From the NCBI RefSeq assembly GCF_014650435.1, contig NZ_BMUY01000001.1:248001-312000 (forward strand): a stretch of DNA of 64,000 nt, in the 5' to 3' direction. The position numbers and the translations under genes were made by a program. Below, one piece after another: positions 39,243 to 47,758 of the stretch. Source of the stretch: Streptomyces tendae (GTDB lineage Bacteria; Actinomycetota; Actinomycetes; Streptomycetales; Streptomycetaceae). The notes below the pieces were generated by a model. The model saw only the letters and a program-made list of their open reading frames with translations, was not told the DNA's origin and ran no database searches. The first letter of the stretch is position 1. Each line of letters starts with the position of its first letter.

Positions 39243-40502
39243 GTGAGCGAGAGCAGCGGGGAGGCCGTCGCGGCGGCCGTCGCCTCCGCCACGGAGGCCG
39301 CCACCGAGGCCGCCGCGGGCGGCTGGCGCCGGGCGACCGGCATCGCCGGGGTCGCGATAGGCGTGGTCGCGGCCGGGGCCGCGGCCGGCGTGGCGATAGA
39401 GCGGCTCACCGTCGGCCGCGGGATGCGCCAGAAGGCCCGCCTCGCCCTCGACTCGGCGGGCCCTTACGGCGGACTGCGCGGCACTCCCGGCAAGGCGTAC
39501 GCCGAGGACGGCACCGAGCTGTACTACGAGGTCGACGACCTCGACCCGGCGGCCGACGCCGACCGCGCCCCGCGCCGCAGGCGGCTCTTCGGCCGCAGGG
39601 CGCCCGCGCCCGTCACCGTCGTCTTCAGCCACGGCTACTGCCTCAACCAGGACTCCTGGCACTTCCAGCGGGCGGCCCTCAGAGGCGTCGTCCGCACCGT
39701 CTACTGGGACCAGCGCAGCCACGGCCGGTCCGGGCGGGGCGTGGCCCAGACGCGGGACGACCGGCCGGTCAGCATCGAGGAACTGGGCCGCGACCTGAAG
39801 GCCGTCATCGACGCGGCCGCACCCGAGGGCCCGATCGTGCTGGTCGGGCACTCCATGGGCGGCATGACCATGATGGCGCTGGCCGACGCCTTCCCCGACC
39901 TGGTCCGCGAGCGCGTCGTCGGCGTCGCCCTCGTCGGTACGTCGTCCGGGCGGCTCGGCGAGGTCAACTTCGGGCTGCCGGTGGCCGGCGTCAACGCGGT
40001 GCGGCGGGTACTGCCGGGCGTGCTCCGGGCGCTGGGGCAGCGGGCCGAGCTGGTGGAGCGGGGACGGCGGGCGACGGCGGACCTGTTCGCCGGGATCATC
40101 AAGCGGTACTCCTTCGCGTCCCGGGACGTGGACCCGGCCGTGGCCCGGTTCGCCGAGCGGATGATCGAGTCGACGCCGATCGACGTCGTCGCCGAGTACT
40201 ACCCGGCCTTCAACGACCACGACAAGACCGAGGCCCTCGCCCGCTTCGCCGGCCTCCCGGTCCTGGTCCTGGCCGGGGTGCGGGACCTGGTGACGCCGAG
40301 CGAGCACAGCGAGGCGATCGCCGACCTGCTGCCGGACGCCGAGCTGGTGCTGGTCCCCGACGCGGGGCACCTGGTGATGCTGGAGCACCCCGAGCTGGTC
40401 ACCGACCGCCTCGCCGACCTGCTCGCCCGCGCGGGCGCCGTGCCGACAGCGGCTACCGTGGACGGCTATGGAAGCACCAGCAGCAGCGCAGGGCCCGGCT
40501 GA
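39243..40502 (+). CDS. Membrane-anchored alpha/beta hydrolase
   Basis: 419 residues. A hydrophobic segment near residues 30-55 (GVAIGVVAAGAAAGVAIERL) probably anchors it. The hydrolase follows: oxyanion strand VVFSHGYCLNQDSWHFQRA, nucleophile elbow GHSMGG, acid in LAGVRDLVTP and base in PDAGHLVMLEHPE, a complete triad. Substrate unknown. GTG 39243 is chosen for its distance from AAGGGGAG; GTG 39237 is too close. It overlaps tsaE by 35 bases. Confidence 0.88.
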   Translation: MSESSGEAVAAAVASATEAATEAAAGGWRRATGIAGVAIGVVAAGAAAGVAIERLTVGRGMRQKARLALDSAGPYGGLRGTPGKAYAEDGTELYYEVDDLDPAADADRAPRRRRLFGRRAPAPVTVVFSHGYCLNQDSWHFQRAALRGVVRTVYWDQRSHGRSGRGVAQTRDDRPVSIEELGRDLKAVIDAAAPEGPIVLVGHSMGGMTMMALADAFPDLVRERVVGVALVGTSSGRLGEVNFGLPVAGVNAVRRVLPGVLRALGQRAELVERGRRATADLFAGIIKRYSFASRDVDPAVARFAERMIESTPIDVVAEYYPAFNDHDKTEALARFAGLPVLVLAGVRDLVTPSEHSEAIADLLPDAELVLVPDAGHLVMLEHPELVTDRLADLLARAGAVPTAATVDGYGSTSSSAGPG

Positions 40503-41010
40503 GCCCTCCCGGGCCGCCGAGCCCGCGCCCGACGTCGAGATCACCGTCACCTCCCCCGAGCAGATGCGGGAACTGGGCCGCAGGCTCGCGGGGCTCCTGC
40601 GCGCCGGTGACCTGGTGATGCTCAGCGGGGAGCTGGGCGCGGGCAAGACGACGCTGACCCGGGGGCTCGGCGAGGGCCTCGACGTGCGGGGCGCGGTGAC
40701 CTCCCCGACCTTCGTGATCGCCCGCGTGCACCCCCCGCTCGGTGACGGTCCGCCGCTCGTCCACGTGGACGCCTACCGGCTGTCCGGCGGCCTCGACGAG
40801 ATGGAGGACCTCGACCTCGACGTGTCCCTGCCCGACTCGGTGATCGTGGTCGAGTGGGGCGAGGGCAAGGTCGAGGAGCTGACCGAGGACCGGTTGCGGG
40901 TCCGGATCGACCGGGCCGTCGGCGACACCACGGACGAGGTGCGGCACGTGACGGTGACCGGCCTCGGCGAGCGCTGGACCACGGCCGACGTGGGCGTCCT
41001 CGCCGGCTGA
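40468..41010 (+). CDS. tsaE: tRNA t6A synthesis ATPase TsaE
   Basis: 180 residues. Walker A GELGAGKTTLTRG, then VTSPTFVIARVH, HVDAYRL and VVEWGEGK, the TsaE set. An N-terminal tail of ~25 residues precedes the fold. Works with TsaB and TsaD (42246, 43422) to make t6A37 of ANN-decoding tRNAs. ATG 40468 lies inside the upstream gene; TACCGT 8 bases before it may give an internal leaderless transcript. Confidence 0.95.
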   Translation: MEAPAAAQGPAEPSRAAEPAPDVEITVTSPEQMRELGRRLAGLLRAGDLVMLSGELGAGKTTLTRGLGEGLDVRGAVTSPTFVIARVHPPLGDGPPLVHVDAYRLSGGLDEMEDLDLDVSLPDSVIVVEWGEGKVEELTEDRLRVRIDRAVGDTTDEVRHVTVTGLGERWTTADVGVLAG

Positions 41011-41119
41011 GCCGCTGAGCCACCGGTGCGGTGCCGGCTCCCGCCGGATTTCCGACAAGACGTCGGCAAAAGATTGCGCTCCGGGACTCGCGCGTGGTCA
41101 CATGGTACTCAGCTCGTAG

Positions 41120-41133
41120 TTAGGCTTGCCTTA
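41120..41133. promoter_or_regulatory. Possible iron box (IdeR/DmdR1-type site)
   Basis: TTAGGCTTGCCTTA, an imperfect palindrome one base-swap away from TTAGGCTTGCCTAA, the core found in actinobacterial iron boxes. It lies 31 bases upstream of the ATG of a small ORF with a perfect Shine-Dalgarno. Confidence 0.55.
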
Positions 41134-41164
41134 CTGCGTCGCCCCCGAGCTTCAGGAGGCGTCC

Positions 41165-41401
41165 ATGTCGTCCACGTCCCAGGCCCAGCCGCAGGGCCGC
41201 CCGAGGCCCCAGTCGCCCGAGCCCGCCGGAGTGTCGATGCGGGACCTGCTCGCCTCCTGCGCCGCCGCGACGGCGGTCTCGACGCCGCCCAGTGCCCCCG
41301 CACCCGAGACGCCCCGGCCGGTCCGCGAGCAGCAGGGTGACCTCGAACAGCCGGACCATCGCGGGCAGCGGCGCCACCGCGGCCACCGCGAGGCCGCCTG
41401 A
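41165..41401 (+). CDS. Small protein, possibly iron-regulated, unknown function
   Basis: 78 residues. A Gln/Pro-rich start is followed by SMRDLLASCAAATAVSTPP, the only part that looks like a structured helix (with a single Cys), then a Pro-rich and a His/Arg-rich tail (GQRRHRGHREAA). AGGAGG sits 5 bases before the ATG, an unusually good Shine-Dalgarno for this window. A possible iron box precedes it. The last 7 codons lie in the first unit of a 41-base tandem duplication, so the C-terminus may be recent. No family is assigned with confidence. Confidence 0.6.
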   Translation: MSSTSQAQPQGRPRPQSPEPAGVSMRDLLASCAAATAVSTPPSAPAPETPRPVREQQGDLEQPDHRGQRRHRGHREAA

Positions 41402-41462
41402 CACCCGGCGGCGAACCGCGGGGCCACCGCGAGGCCGCCCGGCACCCGGCGGTAGACCGCGG
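41381..41462. repeat. 41-bp tandem duplication over small-ORF stop
   Basis: Two units (41381-41421 and 41422-41462) share GGCCACCGCGAGGCCGCC and ACCCGGCGG with a few changes. The first unit contains the stop codon of the small ORF (TGA in CCTGACACCC); the second reads CCCGGCACCC there. Confidence 0.75.
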
Positions 41463-41477
41463 GGCCACGGCCCCGCG
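41458..41477. terminator. Bidirectional hairpin in convergent gap
   Basis: CGCGGGGCC and GGCCCCGCG form an 8-9 bp stem with a tiny ACGG-type loop between the small ORF (+) and the transpeptidase-like gene (-). Confidence 0.5.
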
Positions 41478-41482
41478 CGTCG

Positions 41483-42037
41483 TCAGGGGACGACGACGAC
41501 CTGCCGTCCGATCGTCGCGAAATTCCACATCGCCTCGCCGTCGGCGCGCGACTCGCGGATGCCGCCGGTGGGCCGGTCCGGGTCGGGCGCGGCCGTCGAG
41601 CCGTCGACCGCCGCGCTGAACCCGATGGCCACGCCCTGGGCGCCGGCGAAGCGCACCACGTGCTCGACCGGGATGCCGTCGGACCCGGTGATGCGGTTGG
41701 ACCGGGAGGTGACCGTGTAGGCGCCCGGGGTCGGATCGACCGTGCTGGGCGTGACCTCGAAGGTGCGCCGCACCTTGTTCCCGGGGCCGACCAGCCAGAC
41801 GCGGTCGTCGTCCACCGAGTACACCACCCGTTCACCCGTTCCGGACATGGCGGGCAGCGCGTGCGGATGCCGCCGGTCGCGCGGCGCCTTGGCGGCGCCC
41901 GGGGCAGGGCTGACGGTCGCGCCGGTCCGGCCGAGGTCGTCCGGGACGCTGACGGACGCCTGGTGGGCGAGGACGCCGATGGTCACCAGGGCCGCCGCCG
42001 TGAGGCCGGTGACGATACCGGCGCTGCTGCTTACCAC
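41483..42037 (-). CDS. L,D-transpeptidase-like protein lacking catalytic residues
   Basis: 184 residues. An N-terminal hydrophobic anchor (SSAGIVTGLTAAALVTIGVL) is followed by a domain laid out like a YkuD L,D-transpeptidase: IPVEHVVRF, then AIGFSAAVDGS and GGIRESRADGEAMW, ending IGRQVVVVP. In active enzymes these places hold the HG dyad and SHGCIR with the nucleophilic Cys. Here they read FSA and PTGGIR, so both His and Cys are missing. A non-enzymatic cell-wall role is possible. GTG 42037 has AGGTGG upstream. Confidence 0.65.
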   Translation of the reverse strand: MVSSSAGIVTGLTAAALVTIGVLAHQASVSVPDDLGRTGATVSPAPGAAKAPRDRRHPHALPAMSGTGERVVYSVDDDRVWLVGPGNKVRRTFEVTPSTVDPTPGAYTVTSRSNRITGSDGIPVEHVVRFAGAQGVAIGFSAAVDGSTAAPDPDRPTGGIRESRADGEAMWNFATIGRQVVVVP

Positions 42038-42233
42038 TGGCGACCACCTCGTCGTCGTACTCGTGCGTCTTGCGCCCGGCGTGCCGCGTGCCACGTCCCG
42101 GGTGTCGTGCTCCGGGCGACGGTAGCAGTACGTGAGCGGGCGGACGCGGTGTGCGACACGGAGTGGGCGGGCCCGTCCCGCCGGGCGCCGCCGGGTTGTC
42201 CACAGGGCGTCCGGCGCGGGCCCCGCGGCGCCG

Positions 42234-42239
42234 TAGGCT
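42234..42239 (+). promoter_or_regulatory. -10 element, leaderless start of tsaB
   Basis: TAGGCT, 6 bases from the GTG at 42246. Confidence 0.5.
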
Positions 42240-42245
42240 GTTTGC

Positions 42246-42899
42246 GTGCTCTTGCTCGCTCTGGATACCGCCACGCCCGCCGTCACCGTCGCGCTCCACG
42301 ACGGTACGGACGTCATCGCCTCGTCGAGCCAGGTCGACGCGCGCCGGCACGGTGAGCTGCTGCTGCCCGCCGTCGACCGGGTGCTCGCCGAGGCCGGTCT
42401 GCGGCTCGACGCCGTCACCGGCATCGTCGCCGGCACCGGCCCCGGCCCGTACACGGGGCTGCGCGTCGGCCTGATGACCGCGGACGCCTTCGGACTCGCA
42501 CTCGGCGTGCCCGTGCACGGCCTGTGCACGCTGGACGGCCTCGCGTTCGCCGCCGACCTGGAGGGCCCCTTCGTGGTGGCGACCGACGCCCGCCGCAAGG
42601 AGGTCTACTGGGCGCGGTACGCCGACTCCCGCACCCGCCTCACCGACCCGGCCGTCGACCGGCCCGCCGACATCGCCGGCCAGGTGGCCGGGCTCCCGGC
42701 CGTCGGCGCGGGCGCGCTGCTGTACCCGGACACCTTCCCCCGGGCGCACGAGCCGGAGCACGTGTCCGCCGCCGCCCTGGCCCGGCTGGCCGCCGAGAAG
42801 CTGGCGGCGGGGGAGGAGCTGCCCGCGCCCCGGCCGCTGTACCTGCGCCGTCCGGACGCCCAGGTCCCCAAGAACTACAAGGTGGTCACCCCGAAGTGA
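42246..42899 (+). CDS. tsaB: tRNA t6A synthesis protein TsaB
   Basis: 217 residues. LLALDTATPAVTVALHDG and GTGPGPYTGLRVGLMTADAF mark the TsaB branch of the ASKHA fold. It dimerises with TsaD. GTG start with TAGGCT 6 bases upstream points to a leaderless mRNA. Its TGA overlaps the next GTG by 4 bases (GTGA). Confidence 0.95.
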   Translation: MLLLALDTATPAVTVALHDGTDVIASSSQVDARRHGELLLPAVDRVLAEAGLRLDAVTGIVAGTGPGPYTGLRVGLMTADAFGLALGVPVHGLCTLDGLAFAADLEGPFVVATDARRKEVYWARYADSRTRLTDPAVDRPADIAGQVAGLPAVGAGALLYPDTFPRAHEPEHVSAAALARLAAEKLAAGEELPAPRPLYLRRPDAQVPKNYKVVTPK

Positions 42900-43429
42900 C
42901 CGAGCCAGCCACCGCCGAGTCCGCACCCGCCGCGCTGCGCGAGATGCGCTGGTGGGACATCGACCCCGTGCTCCGCATGGAGCGCGAGCTGTTCCCCGAG
43001 GACGCCTGGTCGCGGGGGATGTTCTGGTCCGAGCTGGCGCACGCGCGCGGCCCCGGCGCGACCCGGCGCTACCTGGTCGCCGAGGAGGACGGCCACGTCG
43101 TCGGCTACGCGGGCCTGGTCACCTCCGGGGAGCAGGCCGACGTGCAGACCATCGCCGTCGCCCGCGACCACTGGGGCACCGGGCTCGGGGCGCGGCTGCT
43201 GACCGAGCTGCTGCGCGCGGCGACCGACTTCGAGTGCACCGAGGTGCTCCTGGAGTGCCGAGTGGACAACACCCGGGCCCAGCGGCTCTACGAGCGCTTC
43301 GGCTTCGAGCCCATCGGCTTCAGACGCGGCTACTACCAGCCGGGGAACGTGGACGCCCTGGTGATGCGCCTGACCGACCCGTCCACCTCCGTACCCGGCA
43401 CCGAACGAGGAACCGAGAACCATGGCTGA
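42896..43429 (+). CDS. rimI: Ribosomal-protein/N-alpha acetyltransferase RimI
   Basis: 177 residues, GNAT fold: acetyl-CoA loop [19 protein letters not shown] and [20 protein letters not shown], with [20 protein letters not shown] at the N-terminus, typical of RimI. RimI acetylates N-termini such as that of S18. GTG 42896 overlaps the tsaB stop; the 3' end overlaps tsaD by 8 bases. Part of the conserved tsaB-rimI-tsaD run. Confidence 0.93.
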   Translation: MTEPATAESAPAALREMRWWDIDPVLRMERELFPEDAWSRGMFWSELAHARGPGATRRYLVAEEDGHVVGYAGLVTSGEQADVQTIAVARDHWGTGLGARLLTELLRAATDFECTEVLLECRVDNTRAQRLYERFGFEPIGFRRGYYQPGNVDALVMRLTDPSTSVPGTERGTENHG

Positions 43430-44555
43430 CTCACGCGACGAGCCTCTCGTCCTGGGGATCGAGACCTCCTGCGACGAGACCGGCGTCGGCATCGTCCGCG
43501 GCACCACCCTGCTGGCCGACGCCGTCGCCTCCAGCGTCGACGAACACGCCCGCTTCGGCGGCGTCGTGCCGGAGGTGGCCAGCCGCGCCCACCTGGAGGC
43601 GATGGTGCCGACCATCGACCGCGCCCTCAAGGAGGCGGGGGTGAGCGCCCGCGACCTCGACGGCATCGCCGTCACCGCGGGACCCGGGCTCGCGGGCGCC
43701 CTGCTGGTCGGCGTCTCGGCGGCCAAGGCGTACGCCTACGCGCTCGGCAAGCCCCTGTACGGCGTCAACCACCTCGCCTCGCACATCTGCGTCGACCAGC
43801 TCGAACACGGCGCGCTGCCCGAGCCGACGATGGCGCTGCTGGTCTCCGGCGGCCACTCCTCGCTCCTGCTGTCGACGGACATCACCTCGGACGTCCGCCC
43901 GCTGGGCGCCACCATCGACGACGCGGCCGGCGAGGCATTCGACAAGGTCGCCCGTGTGCTCAACCTGGGCTTCCCGGGCGGCCCGGTCATCGACCGGTAC
44001 GCGCGCGAGGGCGACCCGGACGCGATCGCCTTCCCGCGCGGTCTGACCGGCCCGCGCGACGCGGCGTACGACTTCTCCTTCTCCGGTCTCAAGACGGCCG
44101 TGGCCCGCTGGATCGAGGCGAAGCGGGCGGCGGGCGAGGAGGTGCCGGTGCGTGACGTGTCGGCCTCCTTCCAGGAGGCGGTCGTGGACGTGCTGACCCG
44201 CAAGGCGGTGCGGGCCTGCAAGGACGAGGGTGTCGACCACCTGATGATCGGCGGCGGCGTGGCCGCCAACTCGCGGCTGCGGGCGCTGGCCCAGGAGCGC
44301 TGCGAGGCGGCCGGCATCCGGCTGCGCGTACCCCGCCCCAAGCTGTGCACGGACAACGGCGCCATGGTCGCCGCGCTCGGCGCCGAGATGGTCGCCCGGA
44401 ACCGGGCCGCGTCCGACTGGGACCTCTCGGCGGACTCCTCCCTCCCGGTGACCGACCCGCACGTGCCGGGCCGGGGCCACGACCACGGCACCCACCACGG
44501 TCACCACGGCCACGACCACGTCCACGAAGTGAGCAAGGAGAACCTGTACTCGTGA
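43422..44555 (+). CDS. tsaD: tRNA t6A transferase TsaD with His-rich tail
   Basis: 377 residues. [15 protein letters not shown], metal-binding [25 protein letters not shown] and [16 protein letters not shown] are the family motifs. TsaD transfers the threonylcarbamoyl group to A37. Beyond the usual ~340 residues it carries a tail rich in His, Asp and Gly ([19 protein letters not shown]), not part of the fold and likely to bind metal; role unknown. Overlaps rimI by 8 bases and the next gene by 4. Confidence 0.96.
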   Translation: MADSRDEPLVLGIETSCDETGVGIVRGTTLLADAVASSVDEHARFGGVVPEVASRAHLEAMVPTIDRALKEAGVSARDLDGIAVTAGPGLAGALLVGVSAAKAYAYALGKPLYGVNHLASHICVDQLEHGALPEPTMALLVSGGHSSLLLSTDITSDVRPLGATIDDAAGEAFDKVARVLNLGFPGGPVIDRYAREGDPDAIAFPRGLTGPRDAAYDFSFSGLKTAVARWIEAKRAAGEEVPVRDVSASFQEAVVDVLTRKAVRACKDEGVDHLMIGGGVAANSRLRALAQERCEAAGIRLRVPRPKLCTDNGAMVAALGAEMVARNRAASDWDLSADSSLPVTDPHVPGRGHDHGTHHGHHGHDHVHEVSKENLYS

Positions 44556-44836
44556 CCGTCGCGCTGATGTGGGAGGCGCGGGCGCTTCCCGGCCGGGGTG
44601 AGGAACTGCTGACCTGGGCCCGCACCCAGGCACTCGCAGGCACTCCGCTCCGCCGGGAGACCCTGCGCGCCCCGCAGGACCGCGTGCTCGTCATCACCTG
44701 GTGGGACGCCGACCTCGACGCCGAGCTGCCGGAACTGCCGGAGCCGGACAAGGGCCTGGTGACGCGGGCAGCACACCGGTGGCGGTTCGAGTCGGTCCAG
44801 GACGACGACGAGGACGGCGGGGACGGCGACCGCTAG
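44552..44836 (+). CDS. Small conserved-type protein coupled to tsaD
   Basis: 94 residues beginning [20 protein letters not shown], with a central [12 protein letters not shown] and an acidic tail ([10 protein letters not shown]). It reads like a small ferredoxin-fold (ABM/Dabb-like) domain, but I cannot place the family. GTG 44552 overlaps the tsaD stop as GTGA, so its expression is tied to tsaD. Confidence 0.72.
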   Translation: MTVALMWEARALPGRGEELLTWARTQALAGTPLRRETLRAPQDRVLVITWWDADLDAELPELPEPDKGLVTRAAHRWRFESVQDDDEDGGDGDR

Positions 44837-44916
44837 CGCGAATGATTCGGCAGGTATTCCGAATGTTCCGATGGCCCTCGGTCCGCCGTCCCCTTCGTCA
44901 GGCGGCCTCATGGGGT

Positions 44917-44922
44917 TACGAT
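44917..44922 (+). promoter_or_regulatory. -10 element, leaderless start of LacI-family gene
   Basis: TACGAT, 7 bases from the ATG at 44930. Confidence 0.5.
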
Positions 44923-44929
44923 CGCCGCC

Positions 44930-45991
44930 ATGACATCCCCGCAGCCCGCTGAAACCCGGACGCAAAAGCGGTCCCCGCAGACCGCGACCCTCGCCGAGAT
45001 CGCGCGTGAGGCCGGTGTGTCGGCGCCGACTGTTTCGAAGGTGCTCAACGGCCGCGCCGACGTCGCACCGTCGACCCGGGCCCGCGTCGAGGAGCTGCTC
45101 CGCGTCCACGGCTATAGGCGCAGGCGTGCCGAGTCGACCCGCTCGCCCCTGATCGACCTGGTCTTCCACGAGCTGGAGAGCGCCTGGGCGATGGAGGTCA
45201 TCCGCGGCGTGGAGAACGTGGCCAGGGACGCCGGACTCAGCGTCGTGCTCTCCGAGAGCGCGGGCCGCCTCACACCCGGCCGGACCTGGGCCGACCAGGT
45301 CGCCGCCCGCCGCCCGCACGGCGTGATCCTCGTGCTGTCCGGCCTCGACGAGTCCCAGAGGGCCCTGCTCACCAGCCGCTCCATCCCGTTCGTGGTGATG
45401 GACCCGGCCGGCGACCCGGGCGCCGACGTGCCGTCCATCGGTGCCACCAACTGGCAGGGCGGCCTCGCCGCCACCCGCCACCTGGTCGACCTCGGCCACA
45501 CCCGCATCGGCGCGATCAGCGGACCCACCCGCATGATGTGCAGCCGCGCCCGCGTCGACGGGTACCGCGCCGCACTGGAGACGGCGGGGTTGCCGGTCGA
45601 CCCGGACCTGATCGTGACCGGCGACTTCCACCACGAGGCCGGCTACCGGCAGGGCCTGGAGCTGCTGCGCCGCCCGGACCGGCCGACCGCCGTCTTCGCC
45701 GGCAACGACCTCCAGGCGCTGGGCCTGTACGAGGCCGCGCGCGAGCTGGGGCTGCGCATCCCGCACGACCTGAGCGTGGTCGGGTTCGACGACCTGCCGG
45801 TGGCGCGCTGGGTGGGTCCGCCGCTGACGACCGTACGGCAGCCGCTGATGGAGATGGCCGAGGCGGCGGCCCGGCTGGTGCTGGACCTCGGGCGGGACGA
45901 CGGCTCCTCGACGGCGACCCGGGTGGAGCTGGCCACCAGCCTGGAGGTGCGCAGCAGCACGGCGCCGCCCCAGGAGGGACAAGCCGCTTAG
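44930..45991 (+). CDS. LacI/GalR-family transcriptional regulator
   Basis: 353 residues. Helix-turn-helix TLAEIAREAGVSAPTVSKVL plus hinge helix (STRARVEELLRVHGYRRRR), then a periplasmic-binding-like domain (PLIDLVFHELESAWAMEVIR; AVFAGNDLQALGLYEAAREL; DLSVVGFDDLPVARWVGPPL). It should respond to a sugar-type ligand. No sugar transport genes are in the window. Leaderless start suggested by TACGAT 7 bases before ATG. Its last codons are inside a 15-bp tandem repeat. Confidence 0.93.
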   Translation: MTSPQPAETRTQKRSPQTATLAEIAREAGVSAPTVSKVLNGRADVAPSTRARVEELLRVHGYRRRRAESTRSPLIDLVFHELESAWAMEVIRGVENVARDAGLSVVLSESAGRLTPGRTWADQVAARRPHGVILVLSGLDESQRALLTSRSIPFVVMDPAGDPGADVPSIGATNWQGGLAATRHLVDLGHTRIGAISGPTRMMCSRARVDGYRAALETAGLPVDPDLIVTGDFHHEAGYRQGLELLRRPDRPTAVFAGNDLQALGLYEAARELGLRIPHDLSVVGFDDLPVARWVGPPLTTVRQPLMEMAEAAARLVLDLGRDDGSSTATRVELATSLEVRSSTAPPQEGQAA

Positions 45992-46046
45992 TGACAAGCC
46001 GCGGAGGGATGAGCCGCGGCGGTATGAGCCGCGAAGGGATGAGCGG
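45982..46046 (+). repeat. 15-bp tandem repeat across the LacI-gene stop
   Basis: AGCCGC recurs at 45982, 45997, 46012 and 46027, with a degenerate AGCGGA at 46042, in exact 15-base register; the fullest units read AGCCGCGGAGGGATG. The first unit contains the stop codon (TAG 45989-45991). Confidence 0.75.
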
Positions 46047-46180
46047 ATAAGCCCTCAGTCTGAGAATTTCCGCAGAAGCCCGGCCCACCTGTTCCAGTTT
46101 CAATAATTCGGACTTATGTTCCTTCCGGCGGGGCATCCGGGTGGGGACGCGGACGGGACTGGCAGGGCGGGGGCTGACGC

Positions 46181-47218
46181 ATGGCGGCACGGGGCGGACA
46201 GGACGGTCGGGGCGGCCGCCGGAAGGGGTTGAGGGTGGCCGGCCTCGCCCTGGCCGGTTCCCTGCTGCTCGGTGCAGGGGCGGCCGGCTGGGCGTACTGG
46301 CACCTGAACGGCAACATCAAAAGCGTCGACATCAACGGCGCCCTCGGGGACGACCGCCCCGCGCGACCGGTCACCGCCCCCTCCGCCTCGCCCTCCGCCT
46401 CCCCGGTGCCCACCGGCGCCCTGAACCTCCTCGTCCTCGGCTCCGACTCGCGCAGCGGCGAGGAGAACCGGGAACTCGGCGGCGGCGACAGCGGCGGCGC
46501 CCGCTCGGACACCGCGATGGTCGTCCACCTCGACGCGGGCCGCACCGCCGCCACCGTCGTCAGCATCCCGCGCGACACGCTCGTCGAGCGGCCCTCCTGC
46601 CCGCTGCCGTCCGGCGGGACGACCCGTGAGGCGAGCGGCGCGATGTTCAACACCGCCTACGAACTGGGCGGGCCGGTCTGCGCGGTCAAAACCGTCGAGA
46701 CGCTCACCGGCGTGCGCATGGACCACTACGTCGAGGTCGACTTCTCCGGCTTCGCCGACCTGGTCGACGCGCTCGGCGGGGTCACCGTCACCACGGACGT
46801 CGACATCGACGACGACAAGAGCCACCTGCACCTGGACGCCGGCACCCACCACCTCGACGGCACCGAGGCGCTCGGCCTGGCCCGCACCCGGTACGGGCTG
46901 GCCGGCGGCAGCGACCTCGCCCGGATAGAGCTCCAGCACAAGCTGGTGAAGGCGCTCCTCGAACAGGTCTCCGCCACCGACCTGCTCACCGACCCCGCGA
47001 AGCTCTACCAGGTCGCCGACGCGCTCACCGGCAGCCTCACCACCGACACCGGCCTGGACTCGCTGGGCGAGCTGACGAACCTGGGCCGCAGCCTCGGGGA
47101 CCTCGCCGCGGACGACGTACGCACACTGACGATGCCGGTGCTGCCGGCGCCCTCGGACCCCAACCGGGTGGTGGCCGACCAGCCGGAGGCCGCCGACCTG
47201 TGGGAATCGCTGCGCTGA
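46181..47218 (+). CDS. LytR-CpsA-Psr (LCP) family cell-wall ligase
   Basis: 345 residues. Short cytosolic Arg/Gly-rich start, one membrane span near residues 20-45 (GLALAGSLLLGAGAAGWAYW), Ser/Pro linker, then the LCP domain: LNLLVLGSDSRS, RSDTAMVVHL, VVSIPRDTLV and GLARTRYGLAGGSDLARIEL, with the polyprenyl-phosphate-binding Arg residues present. LCP proteins attach secondary polymers to peptidoglycan. Which polymer is not evident. Confidence 0.92.
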   Translation: MAARGGQDGRGGRRKGLRVAGLALAGSLLLGAGAAGWAYWHLNGNIKSVDINGALGDDRPARPVTAPSASPSASPVPTGALNLLVLGSDSRSGEENRELGGGDSGGARSDTAMVVHLDAGRTAATVVSIPRDTLVERPSCPLPSGGTTREASGAMFNTAYELGGPVCAVKTVETLTGVRMDHYVEVDFSGFADLVDALGGVTVTTDVDIDDDKSHLHLDAGTHHLDGTEALGLARTRYGLAGGSDLARIELQHKLVKALLEQVSATDLLTDPAKLYQVADALTGSLTTDTGLDSLGELTNLGRSLGDLAADDVRTLTMPVLPAPSDPNRVVADQPEAADLWESLR

Positions 47219-47256
47219 GCGAGGTCCCGAAAGGTCCCGAAAATCTTCCCGGCGTG

Positions 47257-47283
47257 TGTCGATCCGCGACCGGCCCGTTCGAC
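47257..47283 (+). promoter_or_regulatory. Predicted ECF42-type promoter of DGPF gene
   Basis: TGTCGA (47257-47262) and CGAC (47280-47283), spacer 17, matching the published form of ECF42-dependent promoters. It lies 54 bases before the DGPF gene, and the sigma gene is the next gene on. Confidence 0.65.
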
Positions 47284-47337
47284 GCAAGGGTGAGAGGCCG
47301 GGAGAAGCCCGGCAGCCGAACCACCCGAGGAGTCACC

Positions 47338-47694
47338 ATGCCCCGCTACCTGTCGCTGATCCGCATCGAGGAGTCCGACGCCCTGCCCGGCGGCCCCAGC
47401 CCCGAGCTGGTGCAGCGGATGGAGAAGCTGATGGAGGAGATGACCAAGGCCGGCGTCCTGCTGGACACGGCCGGCCTGACCCCGACCAGCCAGGGCACCC
47501 GCGTCCACTACGAGGGCGGACAGCTCTCCGTCACCGACGGGCCCTTCACCGAGACCAAGGAGGTCATCGGCGGCTACTCCCTCCTCCAGGCCAAGGACCG
47601 GGCCGAGGCGATCGAGTGGACCAAGCGGTTCCTGAAGACCCACGAGGAGTACTGGACGGTGACCTGCGAGGTGCGGGAGCTGATGGAGGGCTGA
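47338..47694 (+). CDS. DGPF-domain (YCII-related) protein
   Basis: 118 residues. The eponymous motif is visible in VTDGPFTETKEVIGGYSLLQ, after an N-terminal strand RYLSLIRIEE. DGPF proteins are genetically linked to ECF42 sigma factors, and their expression is the usual output of that sigma; the biochemical role is unknown. ATG 47338 is preceded by CGAGGAG. The sigma gene follows after 64 bases. Confidence 0.92.
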   Translation: MPRYLSLIRIEESDALPGGPSPELVQRMEKLMEEMTKAGVLLDTAGLTPTSQGTRVHYEGGQLSVTDGPFTETKEVIGGYSLLQAKDRAEAIEWTKRFLKTHEEYWTVTCEVRELMEG

Positions 47695-47758
47695 GCCGAC
47701 GGAGGGCGGCCAGAGCCCCGTTTTGCCCCGGCGTCCCGAGGGTGTTGCATGGTGGGCT

